From the NCBI GenBank assembly GCA_964534325.1, contig CAZHOR010000001.1, positions 1 through 64,000 on the forward strand: 64,000 nucleotides of DNA. The letters run 5' to 3'. Of this stretch, positions 1 to 7,063 are shown one piece after another; position 1 is the stretch's first letter, and the number at the start of each line of letters is the position of its first letter. The notes beneath the pieces are model-generated. The model made no database searches. It saw only the letters and a program-made list of their open reading frames with translations, and had not been told where the DNA came from. This DNA comes from JdFR-22 sp964534325 (GTDB lineage Archaea > Halobacteriota > Archaeoglobi > Archaeoglobales > Archaeoglobaceae). Position numbers and translations under genes: made by a program.

Positions 1-38
1 TGATACAAGGCCTTCTCAATAACCTGCGGATCATTCAT
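1..38 (-). CDS. Start of a probable transposase, cut by the window edge
   Basis: Only the first twelve or so codons are inside the window. The ATG overlaps the stop of the preceding DUF2080-type gene in an ATGA arrangement, which implies translational coupling. The visible residues (MNDPQVIEKALY) are too few to name a family. DUF2080 proteins are usually found beside archaeal transposases, so a transposase is the likeliest product. That is inference from the neighbour, not from this sequence. Confidence 0.35.
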   Translation of the reverse strand, partial: MNDPQVIEKALY

Positions 39-190
39 GGCTCCAACCTCACTACTCTAACCCTCTTCCCAATCCAATCCTTAGGTACCAGGACCCTGGC
101 TGACGTGGCACACGGTTTCGCTACCTTCTCCACTACCTCATAACCCTCCATCCGTATCTCCATCGGCTCCTCACTTATTTTTCTTTTCAT
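35..190 (-). CDS. DUF2080 family transposase-associated protein, 51 aa
   Basis: The 51-residue reading frame ends in the pattern ARVLVPKDWIGKRVRVVRL. This matches the small AbrB-like DUF2080 proteins (x-V-x-LPKEWIGK-x-V) encoded just ahead of transposase genes in many archaeal insertion elements. The function is unproven; a DNA-binding or regulatory role for the element is the usual suggestion. The ATG lies about 25 nt past a TATA-like stretch at 211-222, so the mRNA is probably leaderless. An inverted repeat at 191-209 sits between TATA and start. The gene couples to the cut-off gene downstream by ATGA overlap. Confidence 0.7.
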   Translation of the reverse strand: MKRKISEEPMEIRMEGYEVVEKVAKPCATSARVLVPKDWIGKRVRVVRLEP

Positions 191-222
191 ATTGCAATAT
201 TATTGCAATGTTATATATAAAA
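191..222 (-). promoter_or_regulatory. Promoter and near-palindrome of the transposon gene
   Basis: Reading the minus strand, a TATA-like stretch (positions 222-211, tttatatataac) is followed by a near-perfect palindrome at 209-191 built from two attgcaat words. The palindrome covers the expected transcription start and ends at the ATG. This position suits an autoregulatory operator. No protein binding is shown by the sequence itself. Confidence 0.4.
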
Positions 223-301
223 CCTTCGGTCTTAATATGGAAAATCCAGCAAAAAGGTAGGTAATTCAATATAGGGTCAAGTTCTTAACCGATGACGTAT
301 G

Positions 302-334
302 TATCCCGCTTTAACGTATTAATTTTTCTCTTAT
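302..334 (+). repeat. Direct repeat, first copy (second at 2443-2476)
   Basis: The words tcccgctttaa and gtattaatttttctctta occur here and again at 2443-2476, with about two mismatches over some 33 bases and in the same orientation. The pair brackets the stretch with the DUF5678/protease genes and the GalU stub. It may mark a duplication or rearrangement boundary. No open frame is shared. Confidence 0.4.
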
Positions 335-437
335 ACTCTTATGTTTTAAGCTTTTATAGCTGGTTGAGACCAAAGTTCGGAAGAAGTAACCATAGTCAAG
401 ACATTCACAACAAAGCTCAAACCTCAATTCAAGAAAA

Positions 438-495
438 AACTTTAAAGCAAAAAAACCAAGTATTACATAGCAGTTGTAGGTGAAGAAGTATGGAA
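438..495 (+). pseudogene. Remnant of a DUF5678-like gene
   Basis: One frame reads K-Y-Y-I-A-V-V-G-E-E-V between two stop codons. This closely resembles the core KYIAIVGQELV of the intact DUF5678-like protein that starts at 490. It appears to be a fragment of a second copy, left directly upstream and overlapping the start of the surviving gene. No full frame remains. Confidence 0.45.
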
Positions 496-696
496 GCTCA
501 TGATTATTTCTTAAGGCACTCGCAGGAATTGTCAGAGAAGTATCCGGGGAAATACATTGCTATCGTTGGTCAAGAACTTGTTGCAGTAAGTAACTCTGGG
601 CATGAGGCGTTTGAAAAAGCGAAGAAGGAATATCCTGACAAAGAAATCTATATAGCCTATATCCCAACAGAGGAAGAGACAATAACTTTGCTATGA
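490..696 (+). CDS. DUF5678 family small protein, 68 aa
   Basis: The protein carries the DUF5678 signature: a YPGKYIAIVGQELVA core followed by AFEKAKKEYPDKEIYIAYIP. The family is common in archaea and its biochemical role is unknown. The stop overlaps the start of a retropepsin-like protease gene by four bases (ATGA), so the two are almost certainly co-translated. DUF5678 genes are often next to such small aspartic proteases, which suggests that they act together. The start is the only ATG near the N-terminus. Confidence 0.7.
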   Translation: MEAHDYFLRHSQELSEKYPGKYIAIVGQELVAVSNSGHEAFEKAKKEYPDKEIYIAYIPTEEETITLL

Positions 697-1103
697 GCTC
701 ACATTTCCCGTATGTAAAATTAAGGGGAAAATACCTGCCTATCATACCTCTAAAGATTAAGGGAGAAAGTGGGTGGCTAATCTACAATGCATTTGTGGAT
801 TCCGGTGCAGGATACTCTGTATTTCAATCTGATGTTGCGGAAGACTTGAGCCTTGAATTAGAAGGTGGAAAGAAGCAATATGTTACTGTTGGAGATGGAT
901 CGCTCATAATTATTTATATACATCGGTTAGATGTCCAAATTGGAGCCGAAGCATTTGAGGCGGAAATCGGTTTCTCAAGGCAACTTGGAATAGGATTTAA
1001 TATTATAGGAAGGAGAGACGTATTTGACAGATTTAAGATCTGCTTTAATGAAGAACAAAAACTAATCGAGTTCCACGAAAAGAGTGGAGAAGTTAAAAGT
1101 TAA
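693..1103 (+). CDS. Retropepsin-like aspartic protease, 136 aa
   Basis: Residues 32-40 (AFVDSGAGYSVF region) contain the Asp-Ser-Gly-Ala form of the aspartic protease D-[ST]-G-A motif, in a protein whose length fits a single retropepsin-like domain that works as a homodimer. The later FNIIGRRDVFDRFKICF stretch matches the typical ILGR-D-hydrophobic segment near the C-terminus of this fold. No signal peptide or membrane segment is seen, so it is probably cytoplasmic. It is coupled to the upstream DUF5678-like gene by a 4-base overlap. The substrate cannot be told from the sequence. Confidence 0.7.
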   Translation: MSSHFPYVKLRGKYLPIIPLKIKGESGWLIYNAFVDSGAGYSVFQSDVAEDLSLELEGGKKQYVTVGDGSLIIIYIHRLDVQIGAEAFEAEIGFSRQLGIGFNIIGRRDVFDRFKICFNEEQKLIEFHEKSGEVKS

Positions 1104-1225
1104 CTAAATGCCACCATCCAAAAAAAGGATTCTCCACAGCTAATTACATCCCCCTTTCCAACAAAAAATCGTTCAGCTCCACAGAATTATTATTCAGACT
1201 TAAAGCACATGCACATCTAAGCTAT

Positions 1226-1561
1226 TGAGGTTACCCGGATGACGAACCATGTCCATCCGTCCTAATATTAAGCATCGTAAAAAACCAGCTTCAGAAAGCT
1301 GGACCATCAAGTTGAGGTGTCTCACTCGTTCAACATTTGGTTAGCAAGCTAACAAAGTTGTCAATTGAAAATTGACTAACCCTCCACAATGTATCTTCTA
1401 GTGTAAAAGGTTCTGCAAATGGCTTTAGATCTATCTTTGTACAACAGTAAAAAATATCTCACAACAGTTGTATTAGCAGAATGTGGATTTGAAGAATAGT
1501 AACGATATACGAACCAGAAGAAGATAAATGGATTGATTATAGAGTAAGGAGAAGGAGGTGA
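1226..1561 (+). pseudogene. Broken DUF4258 (RelE-like) toxin gene, copy 1
   Basis: Fragments of a DUF4258 toxin remain: the DYPDDEPYPSVLI segment is recognisable in decayed form at 1226-1270. The C-terminal part (YEPEEDKWIDYRVRRRR, then TGA) is at about 1505-1561. Between them lies an extra stretch of roughly 170 bases with several hairpins that copy 2 (5.2-5.4 kb) lacks. Stops and shifts break all frames. In intact loci this gene precedes a YgiT-type zinc-finger antitoxin, as it does here. Confidence 0.6.
1285..1381. repeat. Three perfect hairpins inside the insertion in the DUF4258 remnant
   Basis: Three short perfect inverted repeats follow each other: 1285-1302 (7-bp stem, 4-base loop), 1340-1353 (6-bp stem, 2-base loop) and 1360-1376 (7-bp stem, 3-base loop). 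GGTTAG at 1339-1344 can also pair with CTAACC at 1376-1381, enclosing the last two. This stretch is absent from the otherwise very similar copy at 5.3 kb. It looks like a small inserted structured element, but no known family is recognised. Confidence 0.45.
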
Positions 1562-1564
1562 AGA

Positions 1565-1806
1565 ATGGTTCCAGATATTTGCTTTTGTAGAGGGAGACTG
1601 GAAGAGGGTGAGACAGAATTTGTTGCTAGAGCTGGGACGGGGTTATCGTAGTAAAGCGAGTGCCTGCTTATGTATGTGAGAACTGTGGTGAAGCCTATTT
1701 CACTCCAAAGACCTCAAGAAAGATTGATAAGGTCATGAAAGATTTTCATGGAGGTAAATTGCTGGCACACCCCATCGCTGCTGGTGAGATCGAGCTGGAA
1801 AACTAG
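1565..1806 (+). pseudogene. YgiT-type zinc-finger antitoxin, frameshifted, copy 1
   Basis: The start reads MVPDICFCRGRLEEGETEF. After a one-base deletion in the gctgggacgggg stretch near 1635, the frame picks up again as VPAYVCENCGEAYFTP, with a second Cys-x2-Cys. The fragment ends HPIAAGEIELEN-stop. Together these form an MqsA/YgiT N-terminal zinc-binding domain, the usual antitoxin partner of DUF4258 toxins. The first Cys pair is spaced C-x-C rather than C-x2-C, a further sign of decay. The second copy (5420-5645) carries the identical frameshift. Confidence 0.65.
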
Positions 1807-1928
1807 ATTTTTATAGACCCGCTAGTTCTGCAACAGAAGTCTTGAGTAGCTATTTTCTTCTGCTTTACCAAATTTTACTGAATAAGAATGAGCGGTCAGT
1901 TGAGTCCATACCAATTATTACGCCATGG

Positions 1929-2078
1929 TTAGCTGTTCCATCCTCTGGCCTCAAAATACGAGAGTATCTCCGCTCTTTTATGAAAATCTCTTTTTAAAAC
2001 TGATAAACCTAACTCAAAAATCAGTTCTGCTACTTTTTTATCAACATCTTCAGGAACCTTTATTGTAACCTGTCCCAT
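1929..2078 (-). CDS. Small antitoxin-like protein, 49 aa
   Basis: The 49-residue frame starts MGQVTIKVPEDVDKKV, a typical N-terminus of archaeal VapB-type antitoxins (a beta strand followed by a helix). It ends FEARGWNS. Such proteins normally precede a PIN-domain toxin. Here an overlapping ATG continues for only six codons, and nothing PIN-like follows, so the toxin seems to have been lost. It may be a functional orphan antitoxin or a remnant. Confidence 0.5.
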   Translation of the reverse strand: MGQVTIKVPEDVDKKVAELIFELGLSVLKRDFHKRAEILSYFEARGWNS

Positions 2079-2152
2079 AAACCTACTTCTCCTACTCCTT
2101 AAATAAAACTTTTTTGAAGATTAATTAATAATAGTAAATAGTTTATTTAGAT

Positions 2153-2428
2153 TTAGGTGTACTTCTCTGTGCTAACCTTATCAATATACTTCTCCGTTGG
2201 TAAGTCGCTCTTGTCGAAGTGGTCCTCTATAGCCCTCTTGCTCTTACCAGTAACAATCAGGATATCCTTGATCCCCGAATAATATGCTTCCTCCACCACA
2301 TACTGGATAACGGGCTTATGCACAACCGGAACCATCTCCTTGGGCTGAGCCTTCGTTATGGGCAACATCCTGGTCCCAAAACCTGCCGCCGGAATAACTG
2401 CCTTCTTGACCCTCACATCAATCACCAC
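2153..2428 (-). pseudogene. N-terminal stub of a GalU-like UTP-glucose-1-P uridylyltransferase
   Basis: The frame holds the N-terminal nucleotide-binding part of GalU: KKAVIPAAGFGTRMLPITKA, then PKEMVPVVHKPVIQYVVEEA and DILIVTGKSKRAIEDHFD. The stop comes after about 91 residues, whereas GalU enzymes are close to 290. The sugar-binding and metal-binding parts are missing, so it cannot be a complete enzyme. Nucleotide-sugar genes lie intact at 8.8-16 kb, so this stub is probably a leftover of a rearranged surface-glycan locus. A short repeat at 2443-2476 lies just outside its start. Confidence 0.8.
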
Positions 2429-2592
2429 TTGGATTAAACATATTCCCGCTTTAATGTATTAATTTTTCTCTTAAGTGAGTAATACACCATTCCCGAAGGA
2501 ACATTACGGCGTAAATAACATCTTTGAGTAAAAAATCTGGTGGAATAGCATTCAATAGGATTCAAACCTCTTGTAAATAAAAACAAACTTTC

Positions 2593-3033
2593 TTACTCTT
2601 TTAGTTGCTCTAAAATCTCTTTTGTAGTGTACCTTCTGACCAAATTCTGGTGTTTGAAGTGTTTATCATTTGACCACAGGTGACAGTCCAGCGATAATGC
2701 CAGAGCCAGAAAGGGAGAATCTTTCTCATCTATGTTCTTCATTATATCTACAGCTCTCGCCAGTTTCTCCAGGTAAATATTCTGGGGAATTATTTCTATG
2801 TTCTTGAAAAGGTCGCTTATCAGGAAATCGAACTTGGCTCGTTTGTCTTTCTTGGCCAACTTATGTTTTATCAGGTCTCTATACTCTTCAAGTTCGGAGA
2901 GAAAAAACTCTGGTACAAAAAACTTGATATTCTTACTTTCAATAATAGACCATACTGGGCTAGATGGGTTTATTAGAGTTGCAATCAAGACGTTCGTGTC
3001 TACTACAAAGCATCTCTCTTTGTTTTCTCCCAA
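2593..3033 (-). CDS. vapC: PIN-domain toxin (VapC-like), 146 aa
   Basis: The start FVVDTNVLIATLINPSS gives the first PIN-domain aspartate (D12). ELEEYRDLI supplies the conserved acidic residue after the first helices, and DEKDSPFLALALSLDCHLWSNDKHF carries the later Asp cluster and the final S-N-D. These acidic residues bind the metal used for RNA cleavage in the family. The gene overlaps the upstream antitoxin-like gene by 31 bases, the usual vapBC arrangement. Length and motifs are complete, so the toxin is probably active. Confidence 0.8.
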   Translation of the reverse strand: MGENKERCFVVDTNVLIATLINPSSPVWSIIESKNIKFFVPEFFLSELEEYRDLIKHKLAKKDKRAKFDFLISDLFKNIEIIPQNIYLEKLARAVDIMKNIDEKDSPFLALALSLDCHLWSNDKHFKHQNLVRRYTTKEILEQLKE

Positions 3034-3218
3034 GCCCTCTGCCTCGCTGTTTCAAATTTCTCCAAATCTTCTTCTTCAAGCCCAAGAGACTTTATAGCTT
3101 CTCTGATGCTTCTAAGCCTGTTAGCCTTTAGATTAAGCTCCTTTTCCAGCTCAAATTTTGCTATTTCGGGAGGTAATTCATCAGGAATCCTAATTTTTAT
3201 TTCAGGCACGTATTTCAC
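3003..3218 (-). CDS. vapB: Antitoxin partner of the PIN toxin (VapB-like), 71 aa
   Basis: A small charged protein whose N-terminus (VPEIKIRIPDELPPEI) looks like the DNA-binding strand of a ribbon-helix-helix antitoxin. A long, highly charged helical C-terminus follows that would bind the toxin. It overlaps the PIN gene at 2593-3033. AT-rich sequence directly upstream (around 3225-3245) could hold the promoter. The assignment rests mostly on size and position. Confidence 0.65.
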   Translation of the reverse strand: MKYVPEIKIRIPDELPPEIAKFELEKELNLKANRLRSIREAIKSLGLEEEDLEKFETARQRAWEKTKRDAL

Positions 3219-3286
3219 TCCTAATTTTTATTGTACAATAATTTATTGATAAGTTTTTCTCTAACTCTAAATAATCAATTCCCAGT

Positions 3287-3352
3287 TCATTTTTTAGTGG
3301 AGTTCCTGACTAGGGCAGCGAAAAGTATATTGGTGTCTATCACCAGCTTCAT
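3287..3352 (-). pseudogene. Truncated PIN-domain toxin, first 21 codons only
   Basis: The ATG overlaps the stop of the next antitoxin-like gene (ATGA). The frame reads MKLVIDTNILFAALV, an unmistakable PIN N-terminus with its first catalytic Asp, but it ends at a TGA after 21 residues. The remaining roughly 110 residues are missing. This leaves the upstream antitoxin without its toxin. Confidence 0.75.
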
Positions 3353-3567
3353 TCAGTTCCCTTCACTCTTTTAAATAAGCTTTTCTTCACCATATGGTCC
3401 AGCTCGTCAATATCTTCTTCCTTCAACTCACTTTCTTCCGTTAAAATGTCCCCTAACTTTATTTCAGAAATTCTTTGGATCAACACAGATTCCAAAAATC
3501 TCAAATCCTCTTCTCTTTCAAGAATCCATTTCAAATCATCAGGTATCTTTATTGACAGTTCAACCAT
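3349..3567 (-). CDS. Orphan VapB-like antitoxin, 72 aa
   Basis: The N-terminus MVELSIKIPDDLKWILE is typical of archaeal antitoxins paired with PIN toxins, and the rest is a charged helical tail. It overlaps the 21-codon PIN stub by four bases, so it once formed a vapBC pair. The antitoxin frame is intact although the toxin is cut short. This is a common end state, since losing the toxin first is harmless. Confidence 0.65.
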   Translation of the reverse strand: MVELSIKIPDDLKWILEREEDLRFLESVLIQRISEIKLGDILTEESELKEEDIDELDHMVKKSLFKRVKGTE

Positions 3568-3621
3568 CCTTATTACCTCTTATCCAAGAATATTAAAGAT
3601 TTTTTAGTAAGAGCAGGAAGT

Positions 3622-3854
3622 TTAGGCACGAGACTCTAAGGTCAGAGTGTACTCCAGCTCCAGTGTCCCCTCTTCTGCTGTTACGCTATGTTCTCTTAAA
3701 CTTTCTATGTATAACTCGATAGCTTCTTTCGCCATCTCTATTGCTTCTTCTATCGTCTCTCCATAAGTAACACAACCAGAAGAGAAGGTACTATTACTGT
3801 ATAGCCACCCCCAGGTTCTTTCCTGAGAAGAATCTTGTAGCTCAGGGACCTCAT
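3622..3854 (-). pseudogene. HicB-like antitoxin with a frameshift
   Basis: The frame starts MRSLSYKILLRKEPGGGYTV. After a shift near 3780 it continues GCVTYGETIEEAIEMAKEAI, ending LELEYTLTLES. This is the HicB fold, including the P-S-L-x-G-C-V-T-x-G-x-T signature, interrupted once. No HicA toxin is visible beside it. The coding sense is otherwise good, so the mutation may be recent. Confidence 0.65.
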
Positions 3855-3929
3855 ACCATTATTGTCTATTCGTTGGAATAAAAATCTTTGTCTAACATTC
3901 TAATATATGGTATGTTAAACGGAACAGTT

Positions 3930-4200
3930 TTACCTGAATGACCTAACCCTGATCTTATTTTTCCCAATAATAACCATTTTACCTCTTAAATCTCTAGCTA
4001 CCTCGCTTTTGAGGAGAGTCACGGTATTATTTATTATCTGCTCTTTCGTTAATTTGCCTATCAACACAATTACAACATACATTCCGCACCCCATTTCGCT
4101 AAAATCGATTATTTTTTCACCAGTATGACTTACTCAGGATTCTCTGATCAAGTAGTAATCCATATAATTTTGTCCAAGCATTTTTAAAGCGAGTACATCA
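3930..4200 (-). pseudogene. Fragment resembling the C-terminus of a DUF5615 PIN-like protein
   Basis: One frame (ATG at 4094, stop at 3930) reads YVVIVLIGKLTKEQ, then VARDLRGKMVIIG-KNKIRVR. This pattern (hydrophobic strand, T-x-E, D-L-x-G-K-x-V-I-I-x-x-x-x-I-R-x-R) is that of DUF5615 C-termini. Coding sense extends upstream as KIIDFSEMG but is then broken. The N-terminal half is not convincing. The rest of 3855-4290 shows no other gene. Confidence 0.35.
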
Positions 4201-4292
4201 TCTGATCTGAGGTTTTTGCAAGTTCCCATAACAATCCCCAGGTGATTCAGCGTGTAAGTGATATCCTATTACTCCGATATAACAGAGTAACA

Positions 4293-4300
4293 TTTATAAA
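4293..4300 (+). promoter_or_regulatory. TATA box for the gene at 4328
   Basis: The word tttataaa lies about 30 bases before the ATG at 4328. This is the spacing expected for an archaeal promoter with a short or absent leader. Confidence 0.5.
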
Positions 4301-4327
4301 CCTTTCTATCTACATCTATTCCGTTTA

Positions 4328-4621
4328 ATGGATGCAATGATTGTCTTATACACAACAAAAGGCATTGAACCCAAGAAAATGACAAAGATAATCGAGAAGC
4401 TGTTCGGTAAGATCCAGAAGTCTAACTATGGAAAATACGAGTACGAAGTAAAAGGAGCACTTCCAAAGGAAGTGTATGTAAGACCTTTAAGGGCCGTCCT
4501 AATCGTGAAAAAAGAATATCATAAGGAGGTAATTGACCTATTTGATACCTATGGGGTAAAATATCGAATATTTGAGACTAAAGTGGATTCGGACGTGTTT
4601 AAAAATAAGGAATTTTTTTAA
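4328..4621 (+). CDS. Unrecognised small protein, 97 aa
   Basis: I do not recognise a family. The protein is lysine-rich and mixed alpha/beta in character (YEVKGALPKEVYVRPLRAVLIVKKEY), with no cysteines, signal peptide or membrane helix. A good TATA box precedes it. Its 3' end overlaps the tail of the convergent DUF5615-like gene by 84 bases, and it sits among toxin-antitoxin loci, but nothing shows that it belongs to one. Confidence 0.55.
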   Translation: MDAMIVLYTTKGIEPKKMTKIIEKLFGKIQKSNYGKYEYEVKGALPKEVYVRPLRAVLIVKKEYHKEVIDLFDTYGVKYRIFETKVDSDVFKNKEFF

Positions 4622-4861
4622 AAGAGGGTGCGGAATCTGTGTTACAATACCTGCCGAACTCTCAATATCGAATCTAAAGAAATCTCCGAATCCTCTGTCA
4701 AAAGTAAGTAGAACTCTTTTACTTTCTTTTGCAAGTTCAAATACTCTTTCATCATTAGCTCCCTTTTCAATGTCCTTAACCCTTAAAATATCAAATCCTT
4801 CTCTTTCTAAAGCCTCAACTAAATCTTTGTGAACACATTCGTCAGCCAGGATTTCAAGCAT
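4538..4861 (-). CDS. DUF5615 PIN-like toxin, 107 aa, probably altered C-terminus
   Basis: The first 80 residues are a clear DUF5615 (Mut7-C-like PIN) domain: ILADECVHKDLVEALEREG, then DERVFELAKESKRVLLTFDRGFGD with its catalytic-type Asp residues, then SAGIV. After IPHPLLKKF the sequence (FKHVRIHFSLKYSIFYP) no longer fits the family, which usually ends in an R-I-R-x-R strand. This tail lies over the convergent gene at 4328-4621. A nearby deletion probably replaced the original C-terminus. It forms a pair with the DUF433 gene 8 bases upstream. Confidence 0.7.
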   Translation of the reverse strand: MLEILADECVHKDLVEALEREGFDILRVKDIEKGANDERVFELAKESKRVLLTFDRGFGDFFRFDIESSAGIVTQIPHPLLKKFLIFKHVRIHFSLKYSIFYPIGIK

Positions 4862-4869
4862 GGTTAAAG

Positions 4870-5106
4870 TTAGAGATAGTAAACTTCTTCTTTCCCTAAA
4901 ACTGAGGCAGCATACTCTAAAGAAGATTTAATATCCTCTTCCTCAATTTCTGGGTATTGTTCCAAAATCTCCTCAAAAGTATAACCAGCCTTAAAAAGAT
5001 TTAGGATGTCCTCCACTGCAATCCTTGTCCCCCGAATACATGGCTTCCCAAACCTTATGTCCGGATTGACGTTAATCCTATCTCTTGTATACTCCACTTT
5101 CTCCAT
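4870..5106 (-). CDS. DUF433 antitoxin, 78 aa
   Basis: The protein shows the DUF433 pattern: RINVNPDIRFGKPCIRGTRI, then VEDILNLFKAGYTFEEILEQYPEI and a helix beginning D-I-K-S-S-L-E-Y-A. DUF433 proteins carry a helix-turn-helix and act as antitoxins to DUF5615 PIN-like toxins. The partner follows directly. AT-rich sequence upstream (5110-5165) is likely to contain the promoter. Size and motifs are complete. Confidence 0.8.
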   Translation of the reverse strand: MEKVEYTRDRINVNPDIRFGKPCIRGTRIAVEDILNLFKAGYTFEEILEQYPEIEEEDIKSSLEYAASVLGKEEVYYL

Positions 5107-5179
5107 ATGATTAATTAAACTTTAAAAACTTAAAGTTTTGGATTTTCTTTAATCTGGTTGATTTTTATTATATCAAACC

Positions 5180-5416
5180 ATATAAGAAGATGTTTCAGAG
5201 AAATGTCTCCACAGATGACATTACGGAAGTAATATTGAATTGAACGGTGAAATAATTGAAGATTACCCGGATGACGAACCATATCCATCCGTTCTAATAT
5301 AGCATCTTAATATCCCTACCATGTTGTATTAGCAGAATGTGGATTTGAAGATAGTAATGATATACGAACCAGGGGAAGATAAATGGATTGATTATAGAGT
5401 AAGGAGAAGGAGGTGA
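5180..5416 (+). pseudogene. Broken DUF4258 toxin gene, copy 2
   Basis: Coding fragments in different frames read D-I-T-E-V-I-L-N, then GEIIEDYPDDEPYPSVLI, VLAECGFE and MIYEPGEDKWIDYRVRRRR before the TGA. Together they cover most of a DUF4258 toxin but with at least three frame breaks. It is a near-duplicate of the copy at 1226-1561, without the hairpin insertion found there. Confidence 0.65.
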
Positions 5417-5419
5417 AGA

Positions 5420-5645
5420 ATGGTTCCAGATATTTGCTTTTGTAGAGGGAGACTGGAAGAGGGTGAGACAGAATTTGTTGCTAGAGCTGGGACGGGGTTA
5501 TCGTAGTAAAGCGAGTGCCTGCTTATGTATGTGAGAACTGTGGTGAAGCCTATTTCACTCCAAAGACCTCAAGAAAAATTGATAAGGTCATGAAAGATTT
5601 TCATGAAGGTAAACTGCTGGCACACCCCATCGCTACCGATGAAAA
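5420..5645 (+). pseudogene. YgiT-type zinc-finger antitoxin, frameshifted, copy 2
   Basis: This is almost identical to 1565-1790 and carries the same one-base deletion in the gctgggacgggg stretch, so the frame breaks after RAGTGLS. The second part (VPAYVCENCGEAYFTP, from a GTG at 5515) stays open but runs past the family's end into unrelated sequence to 5763. The original C-terminus is lost. Sharing a lesion shows that copying took place after inactivation. Confidence 0.65.
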
Positions 5646-5741
5646 TCGACCTGAAGAATTAATCTGTATATTTTTGAGTTTAGGGAAAATCAAAAAGCGA
5701 AAACTTAATCTCTTTAAGGTAAGATTTATTTGGAGAAGAAA

Positions 5742-6080
5742 ATGGCGTTTGCCACCCATCTGATAAAAATGAAGGACAAGTTCAGCCCCACCTGGACAGA
5801 AGATGAACTGGAGGAATACGTTAGGAAGAAAATCAAGGAAGAAATAGAAGATTACTATAGCACCCAAATAGAGCTCCTGAGCATAGAAGATAACTTCATT
5901 GAAGTCTGGGTATTCATATCAGCCCTCTTGGAGAATAGTTACCTAAAAGAAATGGTGAAATGGCTTGAAGAGCATATAAAGGAAGATGGGCTTACAGTAG
6001 AGGATTTTGAGATTCGAGAGATAGTCAACTTTAATGACCTTTATGACGATAATAAACCCATTTTATTTATTCATCTATAG
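5742..6080 (+). CDS. Unrecognised acidic protein, about 112 aa
   Basis: No family is recognised. The sequence is rich in Glu and Lys with amphipathic helices (ELEEYVRKKIKEEIEDYY) and a central hydrophobic strand (EVWVFISALLEN). The ATG at 5742 is preferred because a GGAGAA ribosome-binding site lies four bases upstream; a TTG at 5730 is also in frame. It follows the decayed TA copy with no visible link to it. Confidence 0.55.
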   Translation: MAFATHLIKMKDKFSPTWTEDELEEYVRKKIKEEIEDYYSTQIELLSIEDNFIEVWVFISALLENSYLKEMVKWLEEHIKEDGLTVEDFEIREIVNFNDLYDDNKPILFIHL

Positions 6081-6156
6081 GTGTAGAAAGGGGCTGATCC
6101 GCAAAAATCTTATACGATGCCAGAATACGGAGTAAGAAGTTGAGCAGGTATTGAAT

Positions 6157-7041
6157 ATGAGGGTATCTGAGCAAGACCTCCAATTGTTCTACAAATTACA
6201 TCCTGCGCTACTGCTCTACGCTGACCAGAAACTGAATATGCTTGATTGTTCATCAACTGAAGAGATCATTGAACTACCGCCCGGAGAGAAAATGGCGATC
6301 AGGGAGGCTTTGTACGACCGGATCGATTTGATAGACTCCTTTGTCCATGAGAATCCCTTCAACTTCTCATCAGAGGAGCTGGATATCGTGCTGAGTTGGA
6401 AACATCTCGTCCGGGGCACTTTCATTCTCTTTCGTTACTTAAAAAATTATGCTGTCTTCCTGAGTAATGATTCTCCTCCCAGAGCTTACGGGGTTCTGGC
6501 TCTAACAGATGAATTCAGTGACATGCTGGGCTCACCTCCGATTATGGTCGAGACGGTACTTCTTCCATTCAATGGCCATATCATATACGATGGGCTCATG
6601 TATACCTACCCGCTCTACTTCGGTTCAGGTATCCGCAAGAGTATGAATGATGATTACCAGGAGGCCAAAGCCAGATTCGGTATCATAACCTCACTACCCT
6701 TCTCACCGCAAGAAGTAGAATGGAGCGATGCTGAGAGGCTAAAATTCTATTTGAAGAGCGAGCGCAATCGGGAGATGTACTGGGAAGAAATAGATAAACT
6801 AACCGAGGATCCGGAACTCCTGAAACTCTACCACCAGGAGATGGGCAAAATCCACGCTCGAACATACGGCAAACAACTGCGTGAAATTGGACTTGTCGAT
6901 GCATGGTTTGCTATACTCGAAGGAACTATAGTCTCCAGCGGAAAAACCAGAAGAGATGTTGAAGAGACTTTAAATAAGATCCTTCCCGCAGAGAAGAAAG
7001 ACTTCATCTACCTCTTCCATCTGAAGAAAAAGAAAAAATAA
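6157..7041 (+). CDS. Unrecognised cytoplasmic protein, about 294 aa
   Basis: The product is a soluble protein without clear motifs. Its middle part (LVRGTFILFRYLKNYAVFL, then PIMVETVLLPFNGHIIYDGL) resembles uncharacterised proteins of anaerobic archaea and bacteria that I recall only as hypotheticals. There are no membrane helices or metal motifs. ATG 6157 has an AGGT ribosome-binding site six bases ahead, better than the in-frame TTG at 6151. The tail is a run of lysines. Confidence 0.6.
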   Translation: MRVSEQDLQLFYKLHPALLLYADQKLNMLDCSSTEEIIELPPGEKMAIREALYDRIDLIDSFVHENPFNFSSEELDIVLSWKHLVRGTFILFRYLKNYAVFLSNDSPPRAYGVLALTDEFSDMLGSPPIMVETVLLPFNGHIIYDGLMYTYPLYFGSGIRKSMNDDYQEAKARFGIITSLPFSPQEVEWSDAERLKFYLKSERNREMYWEEIDKLTEDPELLKLYHQEMGKIHARTYGKQLREIGLVDAWFAILEGTIVSSGKTRRDVEETLNKILPAEKKDFIYLFHLKKKKK

Positions 7042-7063
7042 AAGTTAGGAGTTAGGGGTTGTA

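Noticed and set aside
292..483. 63-residue open frame with a hydrophobic start
   Set aside because: It overlaps the DUF5678 relic in another frame and the 33-base repeat, has low-complexity coding character and no ribosome-binding site.
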